DNA from: Amblyornis subalaris
Taxonomy: Eukaryota > Chordata > Aves > Passeriformes > Ptilonorhynchidae
Assembly (NCBI GenBank): GCA_018881555.1
Contig: JACAXG010000070.1
Coordinates: 3,853,616 to 3,917,615 of the forward strand
Length of the DNA stretch: 64,000 nt
Direction: 5' to 3'
In this document: positions 48,201 to 60,509 of the stretch, piece by piece
Layout: each line of letters opens with the position of its first letter
Numbering within the stretch: position 1 is the first letter of the stretch
Position numbers and translations under genes: made by a program
The notes under the pieces: model-generated
Seen by the model: only the letters and a program-made list of their open reading frames with translations
The model's database searches: none
Told to the model about the DNA's origin: nothing

Positions 48201-49510
48201 AGAAACACGGCTGTCATTAATTTTAATTACATTGCTTTCCAAGATTCCAAGTCTGAGAGTAGGAAGAAATTGCAGATTCTCTGAATTTGCAGAAATGATC
48301 CAGACAAGTGGATGGACAGAGAAAACCCAGTTAGTCCAGAGCCTCACACAAAAAGATGGTCTACAAAACTCTTTTTCTTAATCCCTGCTCACATCTGAGC
48401 ACTATCCCTTAATGCTTCACCAGGTCTGAAGTATCCCATAATAACTGGAATTACCTATAGTACTGCTCTGAGATTCCTCCTCCCAGCTTCAAAACAAGGT
48501 TAAACTGAAAGCTCCCTGTTGGAAATAAACTACATTGACAATAGGTTACTCTGATCTCACAAGTCAGGTGAGGGGTGGAGAAGATGCCAATGCAAAGAAA
48601 TATGTTCATATTAAAATAAATATGATTTCTACTTGATTAATAGGCTTTTAGTTTTGGAAAAAAAAGGACTTCCTAAATTAGCTTATCAAAGACAGTTGTC
48701 AGCTTGTGTCTAAAATGTCTCACAAATGCATTAGTAGATCCATTGCAATTTTGTGAGCAACTTTTCATTTCGTGAAGATGATGGACACGTTCATTTTACA
48801 GAGCATATACGAAGAGAGATTCTTATGTATGTTTTACCTGAACATAGCTTCTTATAGTTGATGTTAATTTACTAAGATTTGAATGCAAAAGAATGCTATA
48901 AATCCATTCTGAAGAAAAGTAAACTTGCTAGGTTGAAGAACTGTATCAATCACAATTCTTTACACTTTTACTCTGTAGAAAACAAAGTATTAAAGCCCAG
49001 AAAAATATCTTGGATCACATTCCCTTGTTAAAATATGTTGATGCTGACATTAAATCCTTTTGAAAGCTTACCATTTGCTCTCCCTGCACCCCAAAAAAAG
49101 CTTTTAAAAGTTGGAATTGCTGACTTGCATTTTCCAGTAGCACTGTTGAACTTTCTGGATTTTATTTATGCTGGGAAGCAGCAGTACAAAGAAGTAAAAT
49201 AGCCATGCTTACAGCTATGCCTACACCTCACACCTATTTACCCCTTTCATCTGTGGGATTCTGATTTCTTCTAAAATGTGAGAGACAATATCAAAGAGAG
49301 TTTTCTGGCAAGTAGTATAATAACACCCAATTTCTGATACAGTACATCTAACTGATAGTATTCCAAATTAAAAAAAATCCAGGAAATTATCAATTCAAGT
49401 GCTATAATTTCCAAGTGCATTTATAGATTTCTCAGTTTCACTGCATATTATCACTTTCAACATGCAACAGTGGTGTTCAAAGACAGTACCACTATAGGAT
49501 TTAAAGCTAA
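45272..49510. other. Unique AT-rich non-coding sequence
   Basis: Open frames are short and unrecognised. A ta/tg-rich patch lies at 48067-48110, and a perfect cAMP-response element at 47022-47029 is listed separately. Confidence 0.55.
47022..47029. promoter_or_regulatory. Perfect cAMP-response element (TGACGTCA)
   Basis: The eight-base palindrome bound by CREB/ATF proteins occurs once, with a second CpG just after it (tcatcgtg). CpG is rare in this window, so its survival is slightly notable. There is no promoter or TATA box beside it. Confidence 0.3.
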
Positions 49511-49943
49511 TCATAGAATCATAAAGGTTGGAAAAGACCTCCAAGATCATTGAATCCAACCTTTGACCAAACATCATCATAGCAACTAAACCATAGCACT
49601 AAGTGCCACATCCAGTCATTTCTTGTACACTTCCAGAGATGTTGACACTGCCACCTCCCTGGGTAGCTTATTCTAATGCTTAACCGCCCTTTTAATGAAA
49701 AAATGTTGTCCTGATGTCCAATCTGAACCTCCTCTGGCACGGCTTGAGGTAATTTGCTCTTGTTCTATCTCTTGTTGCCTGGGAGAAGAGACTCCCACTT
49801 TTCTACAACCTCCTTTCAGGTAATTGTAGAGAAAGATAAGGTCTCCCCTGAGCTTCTTTTTCTCCAGGCTACACAATCCCAGCTCCCTCAGCTGCTCCTC
49901 ATAGGACTTACTCTCTAGATCCTTTACCAGCTTCATTGCCCTA
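49511..49943 (-). mobile_element. CR1 LINE 3' part, second 3'-end subtype
   Basis: Antisense CR1 of about 430 bases. The 3' end is at the left: aatcatagaatcataaaggt, then tggaaaagacctccaagatc, a tail unlike the ggtttgggttg tail of the copies at 5.5, 9.0 and 30.0 kb. Moving right come acttccagagatgttgacac (3' UTR) and the last RT codons: on the minus strand about 49840-49930 reads in one frame through SYEEQLRELGLCSLEKKKLR, which recalls the ELGLFSLEKR block. It is truncated at cttcattgccct. The short minus frame (49673-49936) is this remnant, not a host gene. Confidence 0.95.
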
Positions 49944-50494
49944 AAGGTCTATTTTGTGTGAAGAACATAACTTTGAGAATAGTGTAGAAAAAATACTGTG
50001 TTCATAAGATACACAGCAACTTACTGTAGTTCAAACTAAAACAATGACTCCAGGTGTTAAATGCCAATAAAGCAGGAAACATTTGGAAAGGGGAGTTAAT
50101 GGTCTTTGCTTTTAAGGTGCATATTATTATTAATGGAAAGTCCAGTTCACACTCAGTTCATAATTTTAAATTTTCAAAATTGTGCCTCATGGCAGTACAG
50201 TATGGGAGGGTTATTCTACATCTATTCTGCCTCATAACCTAGGAATGAACCTTCCCGCCTCCTCCTTCTGTCCAGAAGCACTTCACCTAAAAAATAATCA
50301 CATTAAAATCAGTGGGGTTTCTCCCTGACTAAGGTAGCACTCAGCATGAACAATGTTGGCAGAGCTGAACTCTAAATTAAATTGAAACTGCAACATTGCT
50401 GCCCATCTTTTGGGTAGTAGCTCCTGAGCCAGCTATTTGCAGTAAGAATTAGTGGAAATTTGCAGGTATGAGTATTTCTGGGTTAGTTGGAAAC
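49944..50494. other. Unique non-coding sequence
   Basis: No feature is recognised between the CR1 and the LTR. Confidence 0.55.
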
Positions 50495-50835
50495 TGTGTG
50501 TTTTGAGTTGCATGGCATGGTTCTGATACTGGGCGAGGGGGCTATAGGGGTGGCTTCTGTGAGAAGCTGCTAGAAGCTTCCTGCATGTGTGACAGAGCCA
50601 ATGCCAGCTGGCTTCAAGACAAACCTGCCACTGATCAAGGCTGAGCCCATCAGCAGTGGGAGTAATGCCTCTGTGGTAACATGTTTAAGGAGGAAAAAAA
50701 AAAGTTACTGCATAGAAGTAATTGTGGCCAGAGAAGAGATGGGTAAGAATATGAGAGAGGAACAACTATGCAGACACCAAGGTCAGTGGAGAAAGAGGGG
50801 GAGGAGGTGCTCCAGGTGCCAGGGCTGAGATTCCC

Positions 50836-51210
50836 CTGCAGCCTGTGGTGGAGGGCCACAGGGAAGCATATATCCGTCTGCAGCCCATGGAAGAGCCCCA
50901 CACTGGAGCAGGTGGATGTCTGAAAAATGGCTGTGACCCCGTGGGAAGGCTGTGCTGGAGCAGGCTCCTGGCAGGAACCTGCAGACCTGTGAAGAGAGGA
51001 GCCCACTCTGGAGCAGGTTTGCTGGCAGGACTTGTGACCCCATGGGAGACCCATGCTGGAGCAGCTTGTTCCTGAAGGACTGCACCCTGTGGGAGGGGAC
51101 CCACACTGGAGCAGTTAATGAAAAACTGCAGCCTGTGGGAATGACCCACATTGAAGAAATTCATGGAGCATTGTCTCCCTCGGGAAGGACCCCTTGCTGG
51201 AGCAGGGGAA
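50836..51210 (+). repeat. Degenerate minisatellite inside the LTR
   Basis: The word ctggagcag recurs at about 50901, 50954, 51007, 51055 and 51106 (with a later copy near 51197), giving a period near 50 bases. Each is preceded by a gtgggaggacccac-like block and followed by a glycine-coding ggcagga or ctg-rich block. The repeats explain the high GC content and the long open frames on both strands. Such repeats vary in number between LTR copies. Confidence 0.85.
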
Positions 51211-51300
51211 GAGTGTGAGGAGTCCTCCTCCTGAGGAGGAAGGAGCAGAGGAGACAACGTGTGATGAACTGACTGTAATCCCCATTCCCCTCTTCCTGCA

Positions 51301-51316
51301 CCACTGCAGGGGGCAG
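51301..51316 (+). promoter_or_regulatory. CTCF-like motif within the LTR
   Basis: ccactgcagggggcag matches the CAGGGGGCAG core, though the upstream half is imperfect. LTRs often carry such sites. Binding is not shown. Confidence 0.28.
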
Positions 51317-51613
51317 GAGGAGGTAGAGAACTGGGAATAAAGTTAAGCCTGACAAGAAGGAAAGAGTGGGGGGAAGGTGTTTTTAAGATTTGTTTTAGGG
51401 CTCATTATTCTGCTTTGATTTTGATTGGTAACAAATTCAACTGATTTCTCTAAGTCAAGTCTGTTTTGCCTGTGAAGGAATTTGGTGAGACCTCTCCCAG
51501 GCCTTAACTCATGAGCTTTTTGTTATATTTTCTCTCCCCCATCCTGCTGAAGAGGGGAGTGATGGAGCAGCTTCGAAGGGCACCTGATGTCCAGTCCGGG
51601 TCAAACCACCACA

Positions 51614-54600
51614 CCATGATACTTTTGATCTGGCTGAAGTCTTTTCCCAGAGTGTTTAAACCTGACAATTCCAAAACAGCTGTAAGAGCTGTAATCCTAG
51701 AAGGGTATGTATGGGTCAGCCTTGTTCCAATGCCTTTGTGTTTGGGGATCCTGACCAGAAGCCAAACAAAACACTAATTAACCCTTATTTTTCCCAACAT
51801 CAAAATAAACACCTTAAACAACAAAGTCTGTTTGGACTTTGGTATCTTTTGCAAACTCAACCTTTTTTTTTATACCTGGATAGAATGATGCATGGAGAAG
51901 AAACTTAAAAAGCAGCTCCAGTGACCATGCCATTTTTTAAAGTAAGCCACATAGTTTACCTATTCCTATAAACCATACACAGTGTTTTGTTTCATATTGC
52001 ATTGGACAGACTATTCTGTAGTTTAAACTTTGACTCACTTTTATATCACTTCTTCAGTGACAGCTTTATCATGGTTACATTGTTACCATTACAATTTAAC
52101 CTCAGGTTAAAAAAATAAGTCTTATAACTCTATATAATTTTTCACCCTAATAAATCTGGTGATCGTGTCTTTATATTTTATACCTCAGCTAATACAAAGT
52201 CAGTTCCCATTTTCCAAAACACAGACTGAGATAATGCATTCTGAGTCAAAAGCAAACTGTCTCATGGATCTTCCTGCCCATAATTTGTTTTTCAATGCAA
52301 GTAGAAAAACTCNTAATTAAGGGGGGAACTAGCATTTGGATTTTTCTGACTGTAGTATACAGATCATTAATGAAATCAACACTTCCTACCATGAAGATTC
52401 TTGTTCAGAAGTGGCTAAAGGGCTGCAGACAGAACAGGAGGGTGCAGTGTCGTGAATGTCATAGTGTGGACAGGCTGCTTTCCAGTTGGAAATGTCAGAG
52501 CAATGGTTGCTGACTCCTTTGTCAGACTCTGGATGTTCTCAGTGTATACATCAGGTTATCATCTGACCTTGGTGAAATTGGTTTCCTTTTCATAAACAAG
52601 CCTTATCAAATAAGAAAGCTCTCATCCTACAGCAGTGCAATGCTTCGGAATACAAGGACTAGGAAAAATTCAGTCAGAACTGCTCATTGAGACCTGTGCA
52701 GAATTTGTAGGGAAGAACTCAAGCCTCCCTTTGTTAACTAGCTACATACCCACCCAACAATTTCAAGCCCAAATATCTCATCTTTGGAGGAACTGTTCCT
52801 GCTCCAATTGAAATCTATGAGGCTTTTTGTAGCTCTCTCTCTCTTTCACTAATTTGTCAAATCAACATTGAAAAAGGTTAGTATTCATGCTCATTGACAT
52901 CAAAATTTTGCCAAAAAGCTGTGAAAAATGAATGAGTGGGTTGTAAAAAAACCCCAGCATAAGTGCTAAATGTGGTTAATTTGGAAAAGTGTCTGAAACA
53001 AGTGAAAACAATTACCAATAATAGTTTATTTTACAAGCTCATTAACTAGCATTAAATTAATTTGGAACTCCTTAATTTAACAAGGTAGGGAAGTCGTGTA
53101 ATCAGTAAGGTTTTGTTCTGATCTTATTTGTATCTTTGAAAATAACAGTGTTGCTCTACTGAAACCAATTAAATGATAATGGCCAAATCAGGAGCACCCC
53201 CTTGCTCAATTAACAACAATTTAATTTGTATAAGGTGCCACAGGAATGTGATGAGGTTAACCCCGGCTTTTGTCACCTGAGTACCTAGTCTGAAAGACTT
53301 AAAATTAAACTGATATTGACTGTCGCAGGATTGATGAAACATTGATCATTAAAGGAATGCAATTTAGAATTATCTCACAAGTCATTCTCCTGTTAAACCA
53401 TTTCTGATGTTTTCATATATTTTGCTATGCAAGGACTCGCCCTTAAGAGAAAATACTCTGACCAGAGAGTGCAAACGATCAAAGTTTAGAAGTAAATGAA
53501 ATGGTAAGAATTGATCAGATCTATTTTTTACTACTTCATTACTGTGTTACCATTCCACACCACTTCAGATGGAAATTATCTCCTGGGAATTTTTGTGTTG
53601 CTTTGAAGAACAATATTGTACTATTAGAAAATGGAAAACATCAAGAAATGAACTGCAGCAATGTTTAATTTTGAGCACAGATGATGACCGAAATATCTCT
53701 AGATATTATCAAGGTCATTGAGGAAAAAGCAACCAAATATAGCTATGTTTTAATAAGTCACTGGGGCTAAAAAATGTGGTTGGCAGAAGTTAGGGTCTCA
53801 GGGAGGTAAGAAACGTATCTATTTTCTAAGGAGCAACTTCCTCTGAGCTGAATTTAAGATATTCTGACAGTAAGCACTTTCTTGCTCAGATCTACTGCCT
53901 CCAAGGTTTCTGTGCAAGCCCTGTGCTGGTCCTCTGTGACTGCAGACCCCAGAGCACACCTCACTGTGGGCTTGCTCTTGCTTAGCATATTTTTGTAGTA
54001 ATGGATCCATTAAACATAAGGATACAAGCAATCTGCAGAGAACTTATTGACAGAGGTAGTCTAGAAAGATTATGTTACTCCCTCAAATAGCTGCTTATTT
54101 TTTGCCTTTGCAGACAATGGTCTTTGATGAGGGTGGTGTATAGTGTTCAGAGGGACCATCTGAATCTGTTGCTCAACATTAGCTTCAGAATAATTGAAGT
54201 CTGTGAATTTGTAAAGTTCCTCAGTTTTTGTGTTTCCACGGGAGATACTGTATTGTCACAGTCTTTTTCTAATAACTACCCATCTTCTACTCCCCCAGTT
54301 CTTACTTCATTTTACTCTGTCCTTTAGCAGAGCTAAACCATTAAACAGTGCTAAATTTTATTAATTCATTACCATATAATTCTCATATGTGTATCTGTGC
54401 TCTCCTACCATTTCTTAGCTGTGATTTTACCATGCAGTACTGACAAAAAGTCTTATACTATTAAGGCCTTATGCTTCAAAACCAACTTTAGAAATCTCTG
54501 TACTATAAAATACAATAAAAATAGTTAAAACTGAACTACGGTAAAAATCAACAAAAAAAACCCACTTCTTCAACAGTCTGCAAGTAAAAAATAGTGGAGC

Positions 54601-57600
54601 TCTATGTCTTTAATGCATGGAGTCAGTTAACTTCCTTTTTAACTTGCAACTTTTTCTTTTTCCTTTGAACTTTCTCTTTTCAAGCACACTTACTCAAACA
54701 CAGTTGTATGCATTGCTCTTTTGGGCTCCACTAAAACCAAGCAAGCAATTCTGAGGTGGAAATTTAACTAACATGTAATATTATTACACACGTGGTGGTA
54801 CTACTGTAAAAAATGAAAAATAATAGTCATAGCTTTCATTAATAATTGATTTATAGGAAGCTACAGTGTTATAACCATAAAGTGGCAATAGGAATAAGAA
54901 GCATGTTGCTGGTCTATTAATATTACAGTTTAAAATTATTCCTTATTCATGTATAATTTCTTCAAGTCTTATGGTAGGATATATCATGCGTCATAACCCA
55001 GAAACTGCAACAAACCTTTACATTTCAAAAAAAATGGATTCTGAGTCTCTGACAGGAAAAATCTGTTTGTGCAGTTTAAAAATGGGTGTCATGGTGTACA
55101 TGGAGTTGTCTGTGGGCTGAGCCTGTTTTGTCATGGGAACAATTCAGTATGATCACAAGAGCCTGGGCAGCTAAAGTTTTATGCACTGGTCCTTTACTTC
55201 TCACTGAAGTGGTGTTATGCAAGGCACCTTTACTGTATGATGTGGTGCATCTTCCACAGGAGTGCAGTATTTTGTTGTTTAGTGTGATTTGCACATTCCA
55301 AGAAACAATTCTCTAACAATCGGCACTGCTTGACATTGTCCAGTGAAATTTGTTCCCAGACACTTAGAAAAATTGATTGATTTCAGGATTGGCATGGAAA
55401 TGTTGCAGTATAACAGTTCTAACTATATCTGCAAAGATTTTGTGTGCTTGTGATGTCTGTATTGTGATAGAACAATAACAACAAAAACCCAAAGACTTAC
55501 AATAAGTTAAATAGCTTTTTCTGTGAAGGGAAACAACGGCTTTAATTTTTAATTAGCATATCTTTAAAGGGCACAGCACGTGAAGTAGTGAGTTATAACT
55601 ATGTTGGTTCACTGAAGTGTTTTTTCCAAGGTCACAGCTTGTTTTTCATGAAACACCTGCAAGAAAGATATGTTGCAATGTTCCATCTTTCTTTTTTTCT
55701 CTTCTGTAAAGATAAGAAAGAAGTTTTAATTTCCCAATTTATATATTTCAAACTGTGTATACAATGCAGGCAAATAATATATTTTGCTTCTTTTTAGTCA
55801 TCTAAATCTAAGACTGACTGATGTACAAGTTAAGTGTTTGGAAGAAAAATTCTTTGTTTAGCGTGGTGTAATATATTAGACTAAAAGGAAATTATTTTTC
55901 TTCCAGTGTATTTATAGAACAGAAAAAAGCCCCTAACTATCCTCCATTTCTGGCTTTTTAAAATGTTAATGCAATAGATATGTATGACATAGCTCTTACA
56001 ATCTTTAAAAGAGGAGTTATTAAAATGAAATTAGAAATCCAGATGAAAAGTATTTAGATAAAATGAGAAACTCTTCTAATGGATTTTTATAAAATCTTAA
56101 TGAATTAAAGAGTTTGTAAAGAACTAGTTCTTTATAAAAGTCAAAAGTTGAAATAAGACAGGATTACCTTCATGTGCTTGATTTTAAATGCAGAACAATG
56201 AAATGCATACATATTGTATTTGATATGTAAAAGGAGTGCCATTATCAGCAGAGAATGTGATGTCATAAGTTATTAAAAGGCTAAAAGGGAAATTGCCTAA
56301 ACTTTGATTTTAAACATGGGGATAAAATTATACTGTGATGCTACAGAGATTCATTCCAGAAAGGCAAAGCTATGAATAAATGCCTTGACCAAGAAATTAA
56401 TACCTATTATGGGAAAAATTAAGAAATGAGATTTAAATATAGATCAATAATTATAAAATGTAATGCAGTTTCATGGACAAAAATAGTTAATTTACTTCAA
56501 TATTCTCTAGCAATTTAAATATTTTTTTAACATTAAAAAGACTTTATCAAAGTCTTGATATATTTGCAAACACAATATTTCAGGAATATTAGGAAAAAAA
56601 GAATTGATAGATTATTCTTATTTCAGCACTGGGGTTCATCCCCAGTTTTACTAGAATGGCAAACTGATCTACTATTACAGCCTACTAGAAGTGTCCAGCT
56701 TATGATGAAGGAGGGGGCTGGAATCTTCAGACAGAAAATCAGCTGCACAGCGTCTCCTTACTGCCACAGGTAAAGATCCTGATTAAAAAGTATCTTAAAA
56801 CCTAGGGCACTGGAATTGCTGGAGAAGTGTTATGATACTTACTGAGCAGTGTCTTACATACAAGCTTTGGCAGAATATGAGTGAGAGATAAATCAGTGTC
56901 TGTCAATGAAGGTGGAGAGCAAATTGCTAAGTTCTCCCAGCACGATCATCAGTTTCGGAAAGTTTCCATAAACTTGGGAAGAATACTGACGGTCTATTGA
57001 TCCTTAAGAAAAGAATATGACATTTACATCTCTAAGAGATGCATAAAATGAATGTCCTGTTATGAATAGTAAATATACTCTTGGTGTCTGTGTGCTTACA
57101 TTGATCGTCTCAGTAGAGAGGAAAGTTGATACAACTTGAACTGTGTAGCACTTGATAGAACAAGACCTGTGCAACCATCTTGGTTTCATTGGGAAGCAAA
57201 GGTGTGCAGGGTCTCTGCAAGTCACTGTGTTTGTAAGAAGTACCTGGACAAGGACTAAACTAACTGCAAGCAATTGCACTGTCTGTACAGATGAACCAGT
57301 GTACATGTAACTGGCCATTAGTTTCTTCATCATGAGCCATAATGTATTAATGTGCATTTTATATACACTAAACTTATGATGTGTTGAAAATTTCTTTAGG
57401 CTGAATAAATCTAAATATTCTTTTCCAGCAGCTGCCACTTGATGGTATATTCTAATAGGTACCACAACATCATCTTGAGAGTCACACTTTTATAAATGCA
57501 GAGCTAGAAGGCAATATTGGCTTATGTTCATGCTGTGATGAAAACTAATCTTATTACTAGCATTTCTACTGTGGTTTAAGCCATTATCATCATTGCAGGA

Positions 57601-58368
57601 GATAATCTGTTGTAATAAGACTTAGCATGATCCACATGTGAGCTGAAGCTCAGGTGAAATGCAATTGAAGATGTGTATTGTGCCTGGAACCAGGTGCACA
57701 TGTAAAGGAACCTCTTGCACAAAAAAGGACTTAGTAAGGGTTTTATGGGTGTGTTAGACTATATCCTGTGTATGTGAGTGAGGAAAGGGACATTGCGTTG
57801 CTGTCTGCTCAAATAGTCTGCACTTATTCTTCAGAACTGAAGCCCAGTAGCTAGACACTTTTGTCTAAAAGATTTGGATGAGTACTGTGCACTCTGTAAT
57901 TCAGAAAAGGCCATTCTGTATCACCCTCCACATAAAAATTGTTATGTTTTAATTTGTCTTCTCTTTTTAGGTGAAATAAACATCATCTAACTTTTAGTCT
58001 TCAGCACAAATCACAGTCAGTTAATTTTGAATAAGAAACAGGAGCTACCTGTGATGACCCTAGCAGTTTCTTTCCTCTCCTGCACAATGTTTGNTCTCTC
58101 TAATAAAGTTCAGAATACAAAAACTTCTTGGGGAAGCGTATTGCTTAAAACAATGTCTTCCCTTTTAAGCGTGTTACCACTCTGCCAGTGTGTGCTAGGG
58201 ATTCTCCCAAGTACTTACTGGTTGTGCTATGGGAAAAGAGGCTGTGACAGGTAACAGGAATGTCTTAAGAGCTGTGTTTCACTACCAGCTTGTTATTAGT
58301 TTTCCTGCATGGGCTCTCTCTGACTCCTGTGTCACTCTGGGCCTCTCGATGAGTGACACAGGCTTGTG
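51614..58368. other. Unique AT-rich non-coding sequence
   Basis: Almost 7 kb without a recognised repeat or gene. There is a (CT)n run at 52833-52847, and Ns at 52313 and 58094. A 153-codon minus frame at 57004-57465 is the longest outside the repeats and matches nothing I know. Confidence 0.6.
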
Positions 58369-58433
58369 CTTTTTTCCTCCCATTTTTTTCTCCCATACTT
58401 TTTCTTTTTGTGGGTTTTTCCCCCCCTCTCCTT
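58369..58433. repeat. Pyrimidine-rich low-complexity tract
   Basis: Mostly T and C (tttttcctcccattttttt ... ccccccctctcc). Confidence 0.8.
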
Positions 58434-58621
58434 AAACTGTAAACTCTTTTGGTATCTTCCAACATGACTGTTCAGGGTGTAGGTATTGAGCTTCTGGAGG
58501 AGCATCTTGATAGTGTTTTGGCTGAGATAATTGAAACTCTACTGGTAAATGAGTATCTATTTGCTGTGCTGGATTGGGACTTTATAACATTTTTCATTAT
58601 AAGGAGGCTTCTCTTGTTCCC
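58434..58621. other. Non-coding sequence
   Basis: No feature is recognised. Confidence 0.5.
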
Positions 58622-58710
58622 ATTGAATCATTAACTTTACTATTAGTTTTGAAAGTTAGAAAGGACCTTTGGGAAAATGTACCTCCTGTACAGCGCAGGG
58701 CATGTTGTTT
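58622..58710 (-). mobile_element. Possible old CR1/L3 3' tail
   Basis: attgaatcat, then aaagttagaaaggacctttg, recalls the antisense 3' end of old CR1/L3 elements (gaatcat ... ttagaagggacctttag). No body can be seen. The call is weak. Confidence 0.38.
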
Positions 58711-60467
58711 CTTCCATACAGTCAACAGCGTATTTTGGAAAGGCATCAAACATGGATGTATGAAATTGAAATTATTTATAAAAGAGGTTGTTTTGTTAAT
58801 AATCTGTTAAAATAACTTGTTACCTCTGTCTACATCCTTCCATGCCTTTTTGTAAAAGATTAAAGTAAACCCTGTTCTTAACAGCTCAGTTCTAAACTCC
58901 TCTGTGAAGACTATGACTTCATCATGCTTTTAAATTTCTCTGAGAAAAATGAAACATTCAAAGCTTCTAAAAAGAGTCTAAAAATCTTTTTCAACCTCTA
59001 CCTTAAAAATTGGAAATCCAGATTGGACATAATGTCTCAACAGCATGGGCTTGGTTGAACTAGCCAGAGTAATGCTGTAATCAACTTAATAAATGCTTAG
59101 GCTTAAGAATCAGACATCTTAAAGGATTGAACTGTACACTATTTTCTCAGTGTGGACTTTATGCCTTTGTTATCAGTCAATGTTGATAATAACTTTTGTT
59201 ACTGAAATTATCCATGCAGAAACATTAAATCTTTCTGGTGTTTAATAAAAAAATTTAATTGTGAACCTAAATTACTTAGCTTCTCCCACACCTCTAGCTA
59301 CCTATGCTTCTGCCTTTGTTTATTAAAGGTAATTCCTTTTGGAAAGTATTCAGGAGCAATGAATAACTGGAGGGGGTACTTGAAAATTGCTGTTTAACTT
59401 AGCAGGAAACAAGATGAAGAAAAAATACTAGGCATAGTATCAGGAGGGTTTAAGAAAGGCTGAACCTTAGACATCAGCCTGCAGAGCAGCAGATCAATTC
59501 CCCACAGGAACTGTGCACTAGCAGGCAGTTAAGTAGCTGGGTGTCCTGGGGAAGGGGTTTTCACAAATATTTAATGTTAAGTGCTGTTGTAGACAAACAA
59601 AAATGTATAGATTTGTTCCAGGGTAAGAGTTCTTCTTCCCCTCTGAAAGTGTGCTACAAAAAGACATACTACATTTATTTCTTCTGTTGGCTGCTGTCTT
59701 TAAAATCATGCATTAGTTTCAAGCTCTGTCTGAATGCTGAGTAGGTCATGAACCCAGACCAACAGGGCTCCCTACCAATGCAAGGAACATCTTAAGTTTT
59801 ACCTGAACCTGTGCTGCTAGGTTTGATCCTAAATTTGTGACCATAATCTCAGTGTGTACTGATGAGCTATTGAACAAATCCCTTCTGCATTCTTTAATGA
59901 TTTGTTTGTCCTGCAAATCAGAACTGGCCATCTGCTAAAAGTGGACAGTATAGTGGAAGAGGTAGATACGATACAAATGTTGACTGCAGAATATACCATT
60001 TAAAGACTATGTTCTGATAGTTGTGTTCATGTTAGTATAAAAGTTTTTTCTTTACTGGGAAGGCCATTGAAACGAGCAGGTTTACCCAAGAAGTAAGGCA
60101 CTATTTGAAGACTGTGACCTTGGACTTGGTCTTCTGAACAGTTAGGTTTTCTTTCAAAGGTTGTTATTACACTAGCATAGCACTATTATTTCCACTGAGC
60201 TACCAGTATAAGAGAGGTGAAAACCAGCTTTTCTACTTCCTGATTATACTTTAAAATTTATTCCTTTATCATCTTTGCAAATGAAAATACTTCAAGTTTT
60301 AATTAGATTGTATTCCACTGTTTTGTAAGGCATGAATATGCCTGAAATTGGAAGTTAGCAGTATTTCATAGTGAACAGCAAAATATATTTGTGTCTGGAT
60401 CACCTTTGTCAATGTAAATCAGAAACATGAACAGTGAAAGAATACTATCTGACAATTTCTAAGTCTA
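58711..60467. other. Unique AT-rich non-coding sequence
   Basis: No gene or repeat is recognised. Confidence 0.6.
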
Positions 60468-60509
60468 GAAAAACCCCAAAACAAACCCACAACAAAACCC
60501 AACAAAACT
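60468..60509. repeat. (CAAAA)n-like A/C-rich tract
   Basis: Units such as accccaaaacaaacccacaa and caaaacccaacaaaac. Confidence 0.85.

Larger units (their letters stand above)
50497..51613 (+). mobile_element. Solo endogenous-retrovirus LTR with internal minisatellite
   Basis: This is an avian LTR of about 1.1 kb, recognised from ordered words: ggggtggcttctgtgagaag, agagccaatgccagctggct, aacaactatgcagacaccaa, repeated tggagcag units, gacaacgtgtgatgaactga, ttttgttatattttctctcc, and the end gggcacctga ... accaccaca. It starts in tgtg and ends in ca, as LTRs do. An aataaa polyadenylation signal lies at 51336-51341. No second LTR and no gag, pol or env remnant lies within 10 kb, so it is a solo LTR left by recombination. 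The start could be 50495-50499. I found no matching 4-6 bp target duplication, so one edge may be eroded. The minus frames of 122-163 codons here come from the GC-rich repeats. The retroviral class is uncertain. Confidence 0.88.

Noticed and set aside
50766..51257. 163-codon minus-strand open frame (with overlapping frames of 122 and 134 codons)
   Set aside because: It lies inside the LTR minisatellite. The frames are produced by GC-rich repeats and match no protein family.
57004..57465. 153-codon minus-strand open frame
   Set aside because: It matches no family, has no clear domain or splice context, and is about as long as the longest frame expected by chance.
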